From assembly GCF_002741075.1 (NCBI RefSeq), contig NZ_CP016634.1, positions 512,501-576,500 on the forward strand: DNA of 64,000 bases, written 5' to 3'. The DNA comes from Pseudomonas putida. GTDB taxonomy: Bacteria; Pseudomonadota; Gammaproteobacteria; Pseudomonadales; Pseudomonadaceae. The notes beneath the pieces are model-generated. The model was not told the origin of the DNA. It saw nothing but the letters and a program-made list of their open reading frames with translations, and did no database searches. This document shows positions 29,051 to 38,052 of this stretch, piece after piece. Position 1 is the stretch's first letter. Every line of letters begins with the position of its first letter. The position numbers and the translations under genes are program-made.

Positions 29051-29674
29051 ATGCTGAAGATCTGGGGCCGGAAGAATTCAAGCAATGTGCGCAAGGCGTT
29101 GTGGATTGCCCATGAACTGGGCCTGGACTTCGAAGCGATAGACGCTGGCGGCGCCTTCGGGGTGGTGGACGAGCCGTATTATCGGGCGCGCAATCCCAAT
29201 GGCCTGGTGCCTATGCTCGAAGATGGCGAGCTGGTGCTTTGGGAATCCAATACCATCGTGCGCTACCTGTGCGCCCAGTATGGTCGCGAGCAGGGCTGGT
29301 ATCTGGACGACCCGCGCCAGCGCGCCCTGGCGGACAAATGGATGGATTGGACCACCTCGTCTTTCGCCACGCCCTTCCGGCCGTTGTTCTGGGGCCTGCT
29401 GCGCACGCCAGAGCACCAGCGCGACTGGGTGGCGATCAATGCCGCCCACAAGCAATGCGCGCAGTTGTTGTCGATCGCCGACCAGGCCCTGGCGCACCAG
29501 CCTTACCTGTCCGGCCAGCAGATCGGCATGGGCGATATTCCCTTGGGCAGTTTCATCTACGCCTGGTTCGAGATGCCGATCGAACGACCCGATATGCACC
29601 ACTTGCGGGCCTGGTACGAGCGTCTGCGCCAGCGCCCGGCGTACCAGGCTGCGGTGATGACGGCATTGACCTGA
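29051..29674 (+). CDS. Glutathione S-transferase family protein
   Basis: 207-residue cytosolic GST. The N-terminal thioredoxin-like domain has RKNSSNVRKALW (glutathione-site Ser) and the cis-Pro motif GLVPML with WESNTIVRYL; the helical C-terminal domain holds MGDIPLGSFIY. Likely a detoxification or stress role; the electrophile is unknown. The ATG at 29051 begins the family N-terminus MLKIWGR. It is divergent from fadE (gap about 185 bp). Confidence 0.88.
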   Translation: MLKIWGRKNSSNVRKALWIAHELGLDFEAIDAGGAFGVVDEPYYRARNPNGLVPMLEDGELVLWESNTIVRYLCAQYGREQGWYLDDPRQRALADKWMDWTTSSFATPFRPLFWGLLRTPEHQRDWVAINAAHKQCAQLLSIADQALAHQPYLSGQQIGMGDIPLGSFIYAWFEMPIERPDMHHLRAWYERLRQRPAYQAAVMTALT

Positions 29675-29815
29675 ACACCTCGGCCAGTTCGATAGTCATT
29701 ATCGATACACATGACTGTACTTGCGTGGCCAAGGCTTGCACCATTGGTCGCACTCACTGCGCCAGTGATCAGCCCTGGCGTGTCCTGAACCCTTTTTCTC
29801 GGTACCTGACCCGCT

Positions 29816-30748
29816 ATGAGTTCCGCCCTGTCCATTCGACAGCTGACCAAGACCTACGGCAACGGCTTCCAGGCCCTCAAGGGCATCGACCTGGATGTCG
29901 CCGAGGGCGACTTCTTCGCCTTGCTCGGCCCCAACGGCGCTGGCAAGTCCACCACCATCGGGATCCTTTCGACCCTCGTCAACAAGACCAGCGGCACGGT
30001 GAATGTCTTCGGGCATGACCTGGACCGTGACCCCGCCGCGCTCAAGCGTTGCCTGGGCGTGGTGCCCCAGGAATTCAACTTCAACCAGTTCGAGAAAACC
30101 TTCGACATCGTGGTCACCCAGGCGGGGTACTACGGCATCCCGCCCAAGCTTGCCAAGGAGCGCGCCGAACAGTACCTGACCCAATTGGGCCTGTGGGACA
30201 AGCGGGACGTGCAGTCGCGCTCGCTCTCCGGCGGCATGAAGCGCCGCTTGATGATCGCCCGAGCGCTGATTCATGAACCACGCCTGTTGATTCTCGATGA
30301 GCCAACTGCGGGTGTGGATATCGAGTTGCGCCGTTCGATGTGGAGTTTTCTCACCGAGCTTAACCAGAAAGGCATCACCATCATCCTGACGACCCATTAC
30401 CTGGAGGAAGCTGAGCAACTGTGCCGCAACATCGGCATCATCGATCACGGCACCATCGTCGAGAACACCAGCATGCGTAAGCTGCTGGGCAAGCTGCACG
30501 TGGAAACATTCGTCCTCGACCTCAAGCAGGACCTTGCCCAGGCGCCGGTGCTGCAGGGCTACCCGTGCCGACTGATCACGCCGCACACCCTGGAAGTGCA
30601 GGTGGACAAAGCCATGGGTATCACCGCGCTGTTCGGCCAACTGGCACTGCAGCAGATCGAAGTGCAGAGCCTGCGCAACAAGACCAACCGACTCGAGGAG
30701 CTGTTCGTGTCCCTGGTGGAAAAAAACCTGTCGAAGGTGGCGGTATGA
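29816..30748 (+). CDS. ABC transporter ATP-binding protein (YadG-like)
   Basis: 310-residue ATPase of the ABC-2 export type. Walker A GPNGAGKST (residues about 38-46), signature LSGGMKRR, Walker B LLILDEP and the H-loop TTHYLEEAE are intact, and a C-terminal domain of about 90 residues follows. It overlaps by 4 bp the permease gene downstream (ATGA), so the pair is translationally coupled. The exported substrate is unknown; the pair resembles YadG/YadH of E. coli. Confidence 0.93.
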   Translation: MSSALSIRQLTKTYGNGFQALKGIDLDVAEGDFFALLGPNGAGKSTTIGILSTLVNKTSGTVNVFGHDLDRDPAALKRCLGVVPQEFNFNQFEKTFDIVVTQAGYYGIPPKLAKERAEQYLTQLGLWDKRDVQSRSLSGGMKRRLMIARALIHEPRLLILDEPTAGVDIELRRSMWSFLTELNQKGITIILTTHYLEEAEQLCRNIGIIDHGTIVENTSMRKLLGKLHVETFVLDLKQDLAQAPVLQGYPCRLITPHTLEVQVDKAMGITALFGQLALQQIEVQSLRNKTNRLEELFVSLVEKNLSKVAV

Positions 30749-31524
30749 GCCTGGACCTGCGCACCAACTGGGTCGCCCTCAACACCATCGTCTACCGTGA
30801 AGTCCGGCGCTTCTTGCGCATCTGGCCGCAAACCCTGTTGCCGCCGGCGATCACCATGGTCCTGTACTTCGTGATCTTCGGGAATCTCATCGGCCGGCAG
30901 ATCGGCGACATGGGCGGCTTCACGTACATGGAGTACATCGTGCCGGGGCTGATCATGATGTCGGTGATCACCAACTCCTACGGCAACGTGGTCTCGAGTT
31001 TCTTTGGCAGCAAGTTCCAGCGCTCGATCGAAGAGCTGATGGTCTCGCCGGTATCGCCGCACACCATTCTCGTCGGCTATGTGCTCGGGGGCGTGTTGCG
31101 TGGCCTGGCCGTCGGCGTGATCGTGACCATCCTGTCGATGTTCTTCACCCACCTGCAGGTCCATCACCTGGGGGTGACCGTGGTGGTGGTGTTGCTGACC
31201 GCGACCATTTTCTCGCTGTTGGGCTTCGTCAACGCGGTGTTCGCGCGCAACTTCGACGATATCTCGATCATCCCAACGTTCGTGCTGACGCCGCTGACCT
31301 ACCTCGGCGGGGTGTTCTATTCGATCAGCCTGCTGCCACCGTTCTGGCAGACCGTGTCGTTGGCGAACCCGGTACTGCACATGGTCAACTCGTTCCGCTA
31401 CGGCATTCTAGGGGTGTCGGATATCCGTATTGGCACTGCGATCACCTTCATGCTGGTGGCCACTGCCGTGCTGTATCTGTTGTGCGTTCGTCTGCTGGTG
31501 AGTGGCCGCGGCATGCGCGCCTGA
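30745..31524 (+). CDS. ABC-2 type transporter permease (YadH-like)
   Basis: 259-residue inner-membrane permease with six hydrophobic segments and the ABC-2 signature near PTFVLTPLTYLGGVFYSISLLP (residues about 180-200). The ATG at 30745 overlaps the ATPase stop. The last 117 bp overlap the convergent DUF2062 gene on the other strand, an unusually long overlap for this genome type. Confidence 0.93.
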   Translation: MSLDLRTNWVALNTIVYREVRRFLRIWPQTLLPPAITMVLYFVIFGNLIGRQIGDMGGFTYMEYIVPGLIMMSVITNSYGNVVSSFFGSKFQRSIEELMVSPVSPHTILVGYVLGGVLRGLAVGVIVTILSMFFTHLQVHHLGVTVVVVLLTATIFSLLGFVNAVFARNFDDISIIPTFVLTPLTYLGGVFYSISLLPPFWQTVSLANPVLHMVNSFRYGILGVSDIRIGTAITFMLVATAVLYLLCVRLLVSGRGMRA

Positions 31525-32049
31525 GGCGTGCTTGCCTGACACCTGGGCCTTGCGCCGGCGCCACTGCCGGCCAACCCACCAGCGCCAGTACAGCATGGTG
31601 GCGAAGTAAGCGAAGACGCCCAGCACCAGCCCGCACACCACCGAGCCCAGCAGGAAGGGCTGCCAGATCGTCGAAAGTTGGTCCGTGACCCACTGGACGG
31701 TGATTTCGTCCGGCAGGTTGCGCGGCGGTACCTGCATCAGCCAGGCGCCGGTCATGTAGGTGACGAAGAAGACCGGTGGCATGGTCAGTGGATTGGTCAA
31801 CCAGACCAGGCTGACCGCGATTGGCAAGTTGCCCCGCAGTGGGATGGCCAGGCTGGCTGCCAGCAGCATCTGCATCGGCATGGGGATCAGTGCCGCGAAC
31901 AGACCCACCCCCATGGCCCGCGCCACCGAATGGCGGTTCAGGTGCCAGAGGTTCGGATCGTGCAGCAACTTACCGAAAAAGCGTAAGGACTTGTGTTCCC
32001 GAATGCTGGTTGGATCCGGCATGTAGCGTTTGAATAGACGGCGCGGCAT
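31408..32049 (-). CDS. DUF2062 membrane protein
   Basis: 213-residue protein with the DUF2062 core (residues about 40-165, including VARAMGVGLFAALIPMPMQM and LTNPLTMPPVFF) and about three to four hydrophobic segments. A low-complexity His/Gln/Ala/Ser tail of about 45 residues follows; this tail is the part antisense to the ABC permease. Family members are usually about 170-180 residues, so the tail may be a readthrough extension. Function unknown. Confidence 0.82.
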   Translation of the reverse strand: MPRRLFKRYMPDPTSIREHKSLRFFGKLLHDPNLWHLNRHSVARAMGVGLFAALIPMPMQMLLAASLAIPLRGNLPIAVSLVWLTNPLTMPPVFFVTYMTGAWLMQVPPRNLPDEITVQWVTDQLSTIWQPFLLGSVVCGLVLGVFAYFATMLYWRWWVGRQWRRRKAQVSGKHASGAHAAATHQQTNAQQIQHGSGHQHEGDRSANTDIRHP

Positions 32050-32098
32050 GTACGCTCCCGGCGGGGTGAAGAGGGCCAGTATGCCTTTTTTGCCTGAC

Positions 32099-32137
32099 GA
32101 CCTTGTTCAGAGTTTGTGACAATTATTGAGCAAGGTC
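32099..32137. repeat. Inverted repeat upstream of comEC
   Basis: GACCTTGTTCAG and TTGAGCAAGGTC pair at 10 of 12 positions around an AT-rich 15-bp centre, between the divergent DUF2062 and comEC genes. It could be an operator or a leader hairpin; no U-tract follows it, so it is not a terminator. Confidence 0.5.
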
Positions 32138-32192
32138 GGTCGACTTTTCAGCTAAGCCTCAGAAGGCCGTTTCGCTTCTGGAGCTCTATCTC

Positions 32193-34412
32193 ATGCGCAC
32201 AGGGATGTTCGCGCTCGCGCTCGGGCTGTTGGGCCTGCGTTTTCTACCTGCTTTGCCATCGGTCGGCGCGCTGCTGACGATGCTGGTGCTTGGTATGTTC
32301 TGCCTCTTTGGCAGGGCCAGGCCTGTTGGCTGCTTTCTACTCGGATTGAGCTGGGCCTGTTGGTCGGCGCAGCAAGCGCTGGATGACCGTCTGGAGGCTG
32401 CGCTGGATGGGCGTACGCTGTGGCTGGAGGGCCGCGTGGTGGGCTTGCCGGTGCAGCGGGGTCGGTCTGTCGGCTTCGAACTCGAAGAGGCTGTTTCACG
32501 CCGTGCTGTCCTGCCGCAGCGGCTCCAGTTGAATTGGTTCGAAGGACAACAACCGAGGCCCGGCGAACATTGGCGCCTGGCTGTCACGCTCAAGCGTCCT
32601 CATGGGCTTCTCAACCCTCATGCTCCCGATCGGGAAGCGCTTTTGCTGGCGCGTCGGATCGGTGCGGTCGGCACGGTCAAGGCCGGTCAGTTGCTAGAGC
32701 CTGCCACGAGTAACTGGCGCGGCGCTCTACGCCAGCGCCTGCTGGCTGTCGATGCGCAGGGGCGTGAAGCCGCCCTGGCGGCATTGGTGCTGGGGGATGG
32801 CTCAGGGCTTGCACGCGCTGACTGGCAGGCGTTGCAGGCCACCGGCACGGTGCACCTGATGGTGATCTCCGGCCAGCACATTGGGTTGGTGGCTGGGCTG
32901 GTCTATGGCTTGGTGGCGTGGCTGGCGCGCCTGGGCCTGTGGCCCTTGCGACTGCCGTGGTTGCCCTGGGCATGCGCGCTGAGCTTGGTCTCGGCGCTGG
33001 GTTATGGCGGGCTCGCCGGGTTCGGTGTTCCTGTGCAGCGCGCCTGCCTGATGTTGGCGATGGTTTTGCTCTGGCGTCTGCGCTTTCGCCAGCTTGGGGC
33101 GCTCATGCCGTTGTTGGCGGCCCTGTGTGGCGTACTGCTGATCGAGCCGTTGGCGAGCCTGCTGCCGGGGTTCTGGCTGTCATTCGCCGCCGTGGCGGTG
33201 CTGGTTTTCTGCTTTGCCGGGCGCCTCGGCGGCTGGCGGCCTTGGCAGGCCTGGAGCCGGGCGCAATGGGGGGTTGCAGTGGGGCTGTTGCCGGCGTTGC
33301 TGGCGCTGGGCTTGCCGATCAGTCTGACGGCGCCGGTGGCCAACCTGCTGGCGGTGCCCTGGGTCAGTTTTGCCGTGTTGCCGCTGGCGCTGCTGGGCAG
33401 TGCGTTGCTGCCATTGGGTCAGCCCGGGGAGCTGTTGCTGTGGTTGGCAGGTGGATTGTTGGAGGTGTTGTTTCAGCAATTGGCGCTGTTGGCACAGTGG
33501 CGTCCGGCATGGGAGCCCCAGGCATTGACGCCGTTGGCAGGGTTGCTGGTTGGCCTGGGGGCGCTGTTGCTGTTGCTGCCCCGGGGCGTGCCGCTGCGCG
33601 GCCTGGGGGGCGTGATGCTGATGGCGTTGTGGGCGCCTCGGGAGCCGGTGCCGCAGGGGCAGGTCGATGTCCTGCAACTGGATGTGGGGCAGGGCCTGGC
33701 GGTGCTGTTGCGAACCCGCACGCATAGCCTGCTGTACGATGCCGGCCCCGCCAAGGGTGAGGTGGACCTGGGCGAACGTGTGGTGTTGCCGACTTTGCGC
33801 AAGCTGGGCGTCAAGCAGCTGGACCTGATGCTGATCAGCCATGGTCACGCCGATCATGCCGGTGGCGCCGGGGCCATTGGTCGTGGTCTGCCGCTGGGCA
33901 GGGTGCTTGCGGGTGAGCCTGGGCAGTTGCCGCAGGCATTGCAGGCGCAACCTTGCGTCAGCGGTGAACGCTGGCAGTGGGACGGGGTGGACTTCATGCT
34001 CTGGCAGTGGGCCCAGGGGCCGGCCGGCAACGAGCGGTCCTGTGTGCTGCTGGTACAGGCCCACGGCGAGCGGCTGTTGCTGGCTGGGGACATGGAGGCC
34101 GGCGCCGAGCGGGCCTGGCTGGCCGCGAGCGACGCGCCGCGCATCGACTGGTTGCAGGCGCCGCACCATGGCAGCCGCAGTTCATCCACAGAGCCGTTCA
34201 TCCGCGCCATGGCGCCCCGTGGGGTGTTGATTTCGCGTGGGCGCTACAACGGCTTCGGCCATCCGCATCCCCAGGTAGTGGCGCGTTACCGACGGTACGG
34301 AGTGAGCGTTCATGACACGGCGCTGGAGGGAGCGCTGCGCTTGCGCCTGGGCAGCCATGGCGAGGTCGAGGGGGTCCGGGCGCAGCGGCGATTCTGGCGG
34401 CTGGTGCAATGA
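32193..34412 (+). CDS. comEC: DNA internalization protein ComEC/Rec2
   Basis: 739-residue polytopic inner-membrane protein that forms the channel for single-stranded DNA uptake in natural transformation. N-terminal DUF4131-type beta domain (to about residue 150), the ComEC/Rec2 membrane core with about ten helices (residues about 170-490, including LMVISGQHIGLVAGL), and a C-terminal metallo-beta-lactamase-like nuclease domain with LISHGHADHAGG. Full length, so probably functional, though competence is not established in most pseudomonads. The next genes encode an ExbB/ExbD pair. Confidence 0.95.
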   Translation: MRTGMFALALGLLGLRFLPALPSVGALLTMLVLGMFCLFGRARPVGCFLLGLSWACWSAQQALDDRLEAALDGRTLWLEGRVVGLPVQRGRSVGFELEEAVSRRAVLPQRLQLNWFEGQQPRPGEHWRLAVTLKRPHGLLNPHAPDREALLLARRIGAVGTVKAGQLLEPATSNWRGALRQRLLAVDAQGREAALAALVLGDGSGLARADWQALQATGTVHLMVISGQHIGLVAGLVYGLVAWLARLGLWPLRLPWLPWACALSLVSALGYGGLAGFGVPVQRACLMLAMVLLWRLRFRQLGALMPLLAALCGVLLIEPLASLLPGFWLSFAAVAVLVFCFAGRLGGWRPWQAWSRAQWGVAVGLLPALLALGLPISLTAPVANLLAVPWVSFAVLPLALLGSALLPLGQPGELLLWLAGGLLEVLFQQLALLAQWRPAWEPQALTPLAGLLVGLGALLLLLPRGVPLRGLGGVMLMALWAPREPVPQGQVDVLQLDVGQGLAVLLRTRTHSLLYDAGPAKGEVDLGERVVLPTLRKLGVKQLDLMLISHGHADHAGGAGAIGRGLPLGRVLAGEPGQLPQALQAQPCVSGERWQWDGVDFMLWQWAQGPAGNERSCVLLVQAHGERLLLAGDMEAGAERAWLAASDAPRIDWLQAPHHGSRSSSTEPFIRAMAPRGVLISRGRYNGFGHPHPQVVARYRRYGVSVHDTALEGALRLRLGSHGEVEGVRAQRRFWRLVQ

Positions 34413-34522
34413 TCTGCCCGATCGTTTCTCATGGCATGAGCGGGCGACTCCCTGACCTTCGGCAGATGAGCCCCCCACGGTCCTATGGTAGAGTGGCGGC
34501 CTTTTTCAAGGGGATGCTTACT

Positions 34523-35158
34523 GTGTGGGAATTGGTCAAGTCCGGTGGTTGGATGATGCTGCCGATCATTCTGAGCTCCATCGCCGCCATGGCTATCGTC
34601 GCCGAGCGCCTGTGGACGCTGCGCGCCAGTCGCGTGACCCCGCCACACCTGCTTGGCCAGGTGTGGATGTGGATCAAGGACAAGCAACTGACCAGTGACA
34701 AGCTCAAAGCCCTGCGCGCCGATTCACCGTTGGGCGAGATCCTCGCCGCGGGCCTGGCCAACTCCCGCCATGGTCGCGAGATCATGAAGGAGTGCATCGA
34801 GGAGGCCGCATCCCGGGTCATCCACGAGCTGGAGCGTTATGTCGGTACCTTGGGCACCATCGCTGCGATGGCCCCCTTGCTGGGCCTTCTGGGCACGGTG
34901 TTGGGCATGATCGATATCTTCAGCGCCTTCATGGGCTCGCAGATGACCGCCAACCCGGCCGTGCTCGCAGGCGGTATTTCCAAGGCTCTGGTCACCACCG
35001 CCGCCGGTCTGATGGTGGGGATCCCGGCGGTCTTCTTCCATCGCTTCCTGCAGCGACGCATCGATGAGCTGGTGGTCGGCATGGAGCAGGAGGCGATCAA
35101 GCTGGTCGAGGTGCTGCAGGGCGATCGCGAAGTGGAAGTGGCCGGAGGCAAGGCGTGA
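34523..35158 (+). CDS. ExbB/TolQ-family proton channel protein
   Basis: 211-residue MotA/TolQ/ExbB-type protein with three transmembrane helices (about 10-30, 110-135, 150-175). The GTG at 34523 was chosen because AAGGGG lies 9 bp upstream; the ATG at 34514 is too close to that site. It overlaps the ExbD gene by 4 bp (GTGA), so the two are coupled. ExbB/ExbD-like pairs use the proton gradient to drive outer-membrane transport or envelope dynamics; a TonB partner is not visible here. P. aeruginosa PA2983 is the positional equivalent. Confidence 0.92.
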   Translation: MWELVKSGGWMMLPIILSSIAAMAIVAERLWTLRASRVTPPHLLGQVWMWIKDKQLTSDKLKALRADSPLGEILAAGLANSRHGREIMKECIEEAASRVIHELERYVGTLGTIAAMAPLLGLLGTVLGMIDIFSAFMGSQMTANPAVLAGGISKALVTTAAGLMVGIPAVFFHRFLQRRIDELVVGMEQEAIKLVEVLQGDREVEVAGGKA

Positions 35159-35589
35159 AGTTCCGGCGCAACCGCCAACGGGAAAGCGTGGACATCAACC
35201 TGGCGTCGCTGATCGATGTGGTGTTCGTCCTGTTGCTGTTCTTCGTGGTTACCACCACCTTTACTCGCGAGACCCAACTGCGTGTGGAGCTGCCCGAGGC
35301 CGTCAGTGCCAGCCAGGCGCCGGCGCAGGAGGGCAAGCTCGTGGAAATCACCATCAGTGCGGACGGCGTCTATTCGGTCAACAATCACCTACTGCCCAAG
35401 AGCGATCTGGCCACGCTCACCGAGGCGATCGAGCGCGAGTCGGGCGGGGATATCACCCTGCCGTTGGCGATCAGCGCGGACGGCAAGACGCCGCACCAGG
35501 CTGTGGTCACCGCAATGGATGCGGCCGGCAAGCTCGGCTTCAGCAAGTTGCGCATGACCACCGTCGAGGCTGCGCAGGGTACCCCCTGA
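35155..35589 (+). CDS. ExbD/TolR-family protein
   Basis: 144-residue protein with one N-terminal transmembrane helix (about 15-35) containing the proton-path Asp in LIDVVFVLL, and a periplasmic domain. It begins with GTG overlapping the exbB-like stop and its own stop overlaps the lpxK start (TGATG), so the three genes are coupled. The partner is the ExbB-like channel directly upstream. Confidence 0.93.
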   Translation: MKFRRNRQRESVDINLASLIDVVFVLLLFFVVTTTFTRETQLRVELPEAVSASQAPAQEGKLVEITISADGVYSVNNHLLPKSDLATLTEAIERESGGDITLPLAISADGKTPHQAVVTAMDAAGKLGFSKLRMTTVEAAQGTP

Positions 35590-36599
35590 TGGCCTTCGGT
35601 GACCGTCTGCTCGCGGCCTGGTATGACGGGCACCCGGCGCTTGCACTGTTGCGTCCGCTCGAGTCCCTGTACCGGCGCGTGGTCACGCGCAAACGCGCGC
35701 GTTTTCTCAGTGGTGATAGCGCCAGCTACCGGGCACCGGTGCCGGTGATCGTGGTGGGTAATATCACCGTCGGCGGGACCGGCAAAACGCCGATGATCCT
35801 CTGGCTGATCGAACATTGCCGCCTTCGCGGGCTCAGCGTCGGTGTGGTTAGCCGGGGCTATGGCGCAACGCCGCCAAGCCTGCCCTGGCGTGTCCGGGCA
35901 GACCAGAGCGCGCAGCACGCCGGTGATGAGCCGCTGTTGATCGTTCAGCGCACAGGCGTGCCCCTGATGATCGACCCCGATCGCTCCCGTGCCGTGCAGG
36001 CGTTGCTGGCCAGCGAGCCGGTGGATCTGATCCTGTGCGACGATGGCATGCAGCACTACCGTCTGGCGCGTGATCTGGAACTGGTGCTGATCGATGCAGC
36101 CCGTGGCCTGGGTAATGGGCGCTGCTTGCCGGCGGGGCCGTTGCGTGAGCCGGTCGAGCGTCTGGCCGAGGCCGATGCGGTGCTGTACAACGGCGCCAAG
36201 GCGGACCAGGACGGCGACTTCGCCTTCGGCCTACGGCCCTCGGCCCTGGTCAACCTGCGCAGCGGCGAGCGCCGCCCGCTCGATCACTTTCCTGCTGGCC
36301 AGGCATTGCACGCCGTGGCTGGCATCGGCAATCCACAGCGTTTCTTCAATACATTGCAAGGGCTAAACTGGCAGCCGATACCGCATCCCTTTGCCGATCA
36401 TGCGCAGTTCAGCGTCGAGAACCTAGCGTTCAGCCCGGCGCTGCCGCTGGTGATGACCGAGAAGGATGCAGTGAAGTGCCGGGCCTTCGCGGCCGACGAC
36501 TGGTGGTACCTGGCGGTCGACGCCGTACCCTCCCAGGCCTTCGCTCGCTGGTTCGACGGGCAATTGCAACGCCTGTTGCCCGAACGTCTCCAGCCCTGA
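35589..36599 (+). CDS. lpxK: Tetraacyldisaccharide 4'-kinase LpxK
   Basis: 336-residue inner-membrane-associated kinase that phosphorylates the 4' position of lipid A disaccharide, a late step of the Raetz pathway. The P-loop [11 protein letters not shown] is at about residues 57-67, with DDGMQHY the DXD/H catalytic region. ATG overlaps the exbD stop. The pair exbB/exbD-lpxK is a conserved Pseudomonas arrangement. Co-transcription with the lipid A and LPS genes that follow is likely. Confidence 0.97.
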   Translation: MAFGDRLLAAWYDGHPALALLRPLESLYRRVVTRKRARFLSGDSASYRAPVPVIVVGNITVGGTGKTPMILWLIEHCRLRGLSVGVVSRGYGATPPSLPWRVRADQSAQHAGDEPLLIVQRTGVPLMIDPDRSRAVQALLASEPVDLILCDDGMQHYRLARDLELVLIDAARGLGNGRCLPAGPLREPVERLAEADAVLYNGAKADQDGDFAFGLRPSALVNLRSGERRPLDHFPAGQALHAVAGIGNPQRFFNTLQGLNWQPIPHPFADHAQFSVENLAFSPALPLVMTEKDAVKCRAFAADDWWYLAVDAVPSQAFARWFDGQLQRLLPERLQP

Positions 36600-36641
36600 G
36601 CCTTTTTCTTTTTTCCGGCCTCTGGCCTCAAGGAAGTCTCC

Positions 36642-36827
36642 ATGGACACCAAACTGCTCGATATCCTGGCCTGCCCCATCACCAAAGGCCCGCTCAAACT
36701 CAGCGCCGACAAGACCGAGCTGATCAGCAAGGGCGCGGGCCTGGCCTATCCGATTCGTGATGGCATCCCGGTGATGTTGGAAAGCGAAGCGCGCACTCTG
36801 ACCGACGACGAGCGCCTGGACAAATGA
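36642..36827 (+). CDS. Trm112-family small protein (YcaR-like)
   Basis: 61-residue Trm112-like protein, short beta-rich fold. It has a single Cys-Pro in [12 protein letters not shown] where zinc-binding members have more cysteines, so a metal site is unlikely. It overlaps kdsB by 4 bp (ATGA), the usual ycaR-kdsB arrangement. Trm112 proteins of other organisms stabilise methyltransferases; the bacterial role is unclear. Confidence 0.9.
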   Translation: MDTKLLDILACPITKGPLKLSADKTELISKGAGLAYPIRDGIPVMLESEARTLTDDERLDK

Positions 36828-37588
36828 GCTTGAACTTCACTGTGGTGATTCCTGCCCGCCTGCGCTCCACGCGCCTGCCGGGCAAGCCGCTGCTGCCGAT
36901 TGCAGGCAAGCCAATGGTTCAGCATGTCTGGGAGCAGGCGCGCAAGAGTGGTGCCAGCCGCGTGGTCATTGCCACCGACGATGTCACTATCGTCGAGGCT
37001 TGCCAGGCCTTCGGTGCCGAGGTCCTGCTGACCCGCGCCGATCACGAGTCGGGCACTGACCGGCTCGCCGAGGTGGCCGCGCGCCTGGGCCTGCCGGCCG
37101 ATGCCATCGTGGTCAATGTGCAGGGTGACGAGCCCCTGATTCCGCCGGTGATCATCGACCAGGTGGCTGCCAATCTTGCGGCTCATCCGGAAGCGGGCAT
37201 CGCCACACTGGCCGAGCCGATCAACGAGCCCGAAACCGTGTTCAACCCCAACGCGGTCAAGGTGGTCAGCGACAAGCATGGCCTGGCCCTGACTTTCAGC
37301 CGGGCGCCGCTGCCTTGGGCCCGGGATGCGTTTGCCAAGAGCCGCGACAGCGTCCCCGCAGGTGTCCCGTACCGCCGTCATATCGGTATGTACGCCTACC
37401 GCGTGGGCTTTCTCCAGGACTTCGTCAGCTGGGGCCCTTGCTGGCTGGAGCAGACCGAGGCGCTGGAGCAATTGCGGGCGCTGTGGCATGGCGTGCGCAT
37501 CCACGTCGCTGACGCTATCGAGGCCCCGGCGGTGGGCGTGGATACCCCTGAAGACCTGGAGCGCGTACGGCGCTTGCTGGAGGCCTGA
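36824..37588 (+). CDS. kdsB: CMP-KDO synthetase
   Basis: 254-residue 3-deoxy-manno-octulosonate cytidylyltransferase that activates KDO with CTP for LPS core synthesis. The nucleotide-binding [19 protein letters not shown], and [11 protein letters not shown] motifs are present, followed by the C-terminal [14 protein letters not shown] segment. Its stop overlaps the ATG of the phosphatase gene (TGATG). Confidence 0.97.
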   Translation: MSLNFTVVIPARLRSTRLPGKPLLPIAGKPMVQHVWEQARKSGASRVVIATDDVTIVEACQAFGAEVLLTRADHESGTDRLAEVAARLGLPADAIVVNVQGDEPLIPPVIIDQVAANLAAHPEAGIATLAEPINEPETVFNPNAVKVVSDKHGLALTFSRAPLPWARDAFAKSRDSVPAGVPYRRHIGMYAYRVGFLQDFVSWGPCWLEQTEALEQLRALWHGVRIHVADAIEAPAVGVDTPEDLERVRRLLEA

Positions 37589-38052
37589 TGCGCGTTCTGT
37601 TCGTCTGCCTGGGCAATATCTGTCGTTCGCCGACTGCCGAAGGCGTATTGCGTCACCAACTGCAGGCCGCGGGGCTTGCCGAGCAGGTGCAAGTGGCCTC
37701 GGCCGGTACCGGTGACTGGCACGTGGGCAAGGCGCCCGACAGCCGTACCTGCCGCGCGGCCTTGGCGCGGGGCTATGACTTGTCCCGACAGCGCGCCCAG
37801 CAGGTCAAGGCAGAACATTTTGCCGAGTACGACCTGATCCTGGCGATGGACAAGAGTAATCTGGGTCATCTCCAAGCCATGCGTCCCCACGTTGCCGGCG
37901 GTGAACTCGACCTGTTCCTGCGCCGCTACGGTGCAGCCCTGGATGAGGTGCCGGACCCTTATTACGGTGGTGCCGAAGGTTTCGAACAGGTCCTGGACCT
38001 GATCGAGGCGGCGTGCCGGGAGCTGGTCGTGGAAATCAAGGGGCGGTTATGA
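37588..38052 (+). CDS. Low-molecular-weight protein tyrosine phosphatase
   Basis: 154-residue cytosolic phosphatase with the active-site CX5R loop at residues 7-13 (CLGNICRS) and the general-acid Asp in VPDPYYGG near residue 124. It is coupled to kdsB upstream and to murB downstream by 4-bp overlaps. The substrate is unknown; in some bacteria such enzymes act on polysaccharide kinases (Wzc-type), but no capsule gene is near. Confidence 0.93.
   Translation: MRVLFVCLGNICRSPTAEGVLRHQLQAAGLAEQVQVASAGTGDWHVGKAPDSRTCRAALARGYDLSRQRAQQVKAEHFAEYDLILAMDKSNLGHLQAMRPHVAGGELDLFLRRYGAALDEVPDPYYGGAEGFEQVLDLIEAACRELVVEIKGRL

Noticed and set aside
32918..33727. Plus-strand frame inside comEC in another register
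   Set aside because: Ala/Gly-rich shadow of a GC-rich membrane-protein gene.
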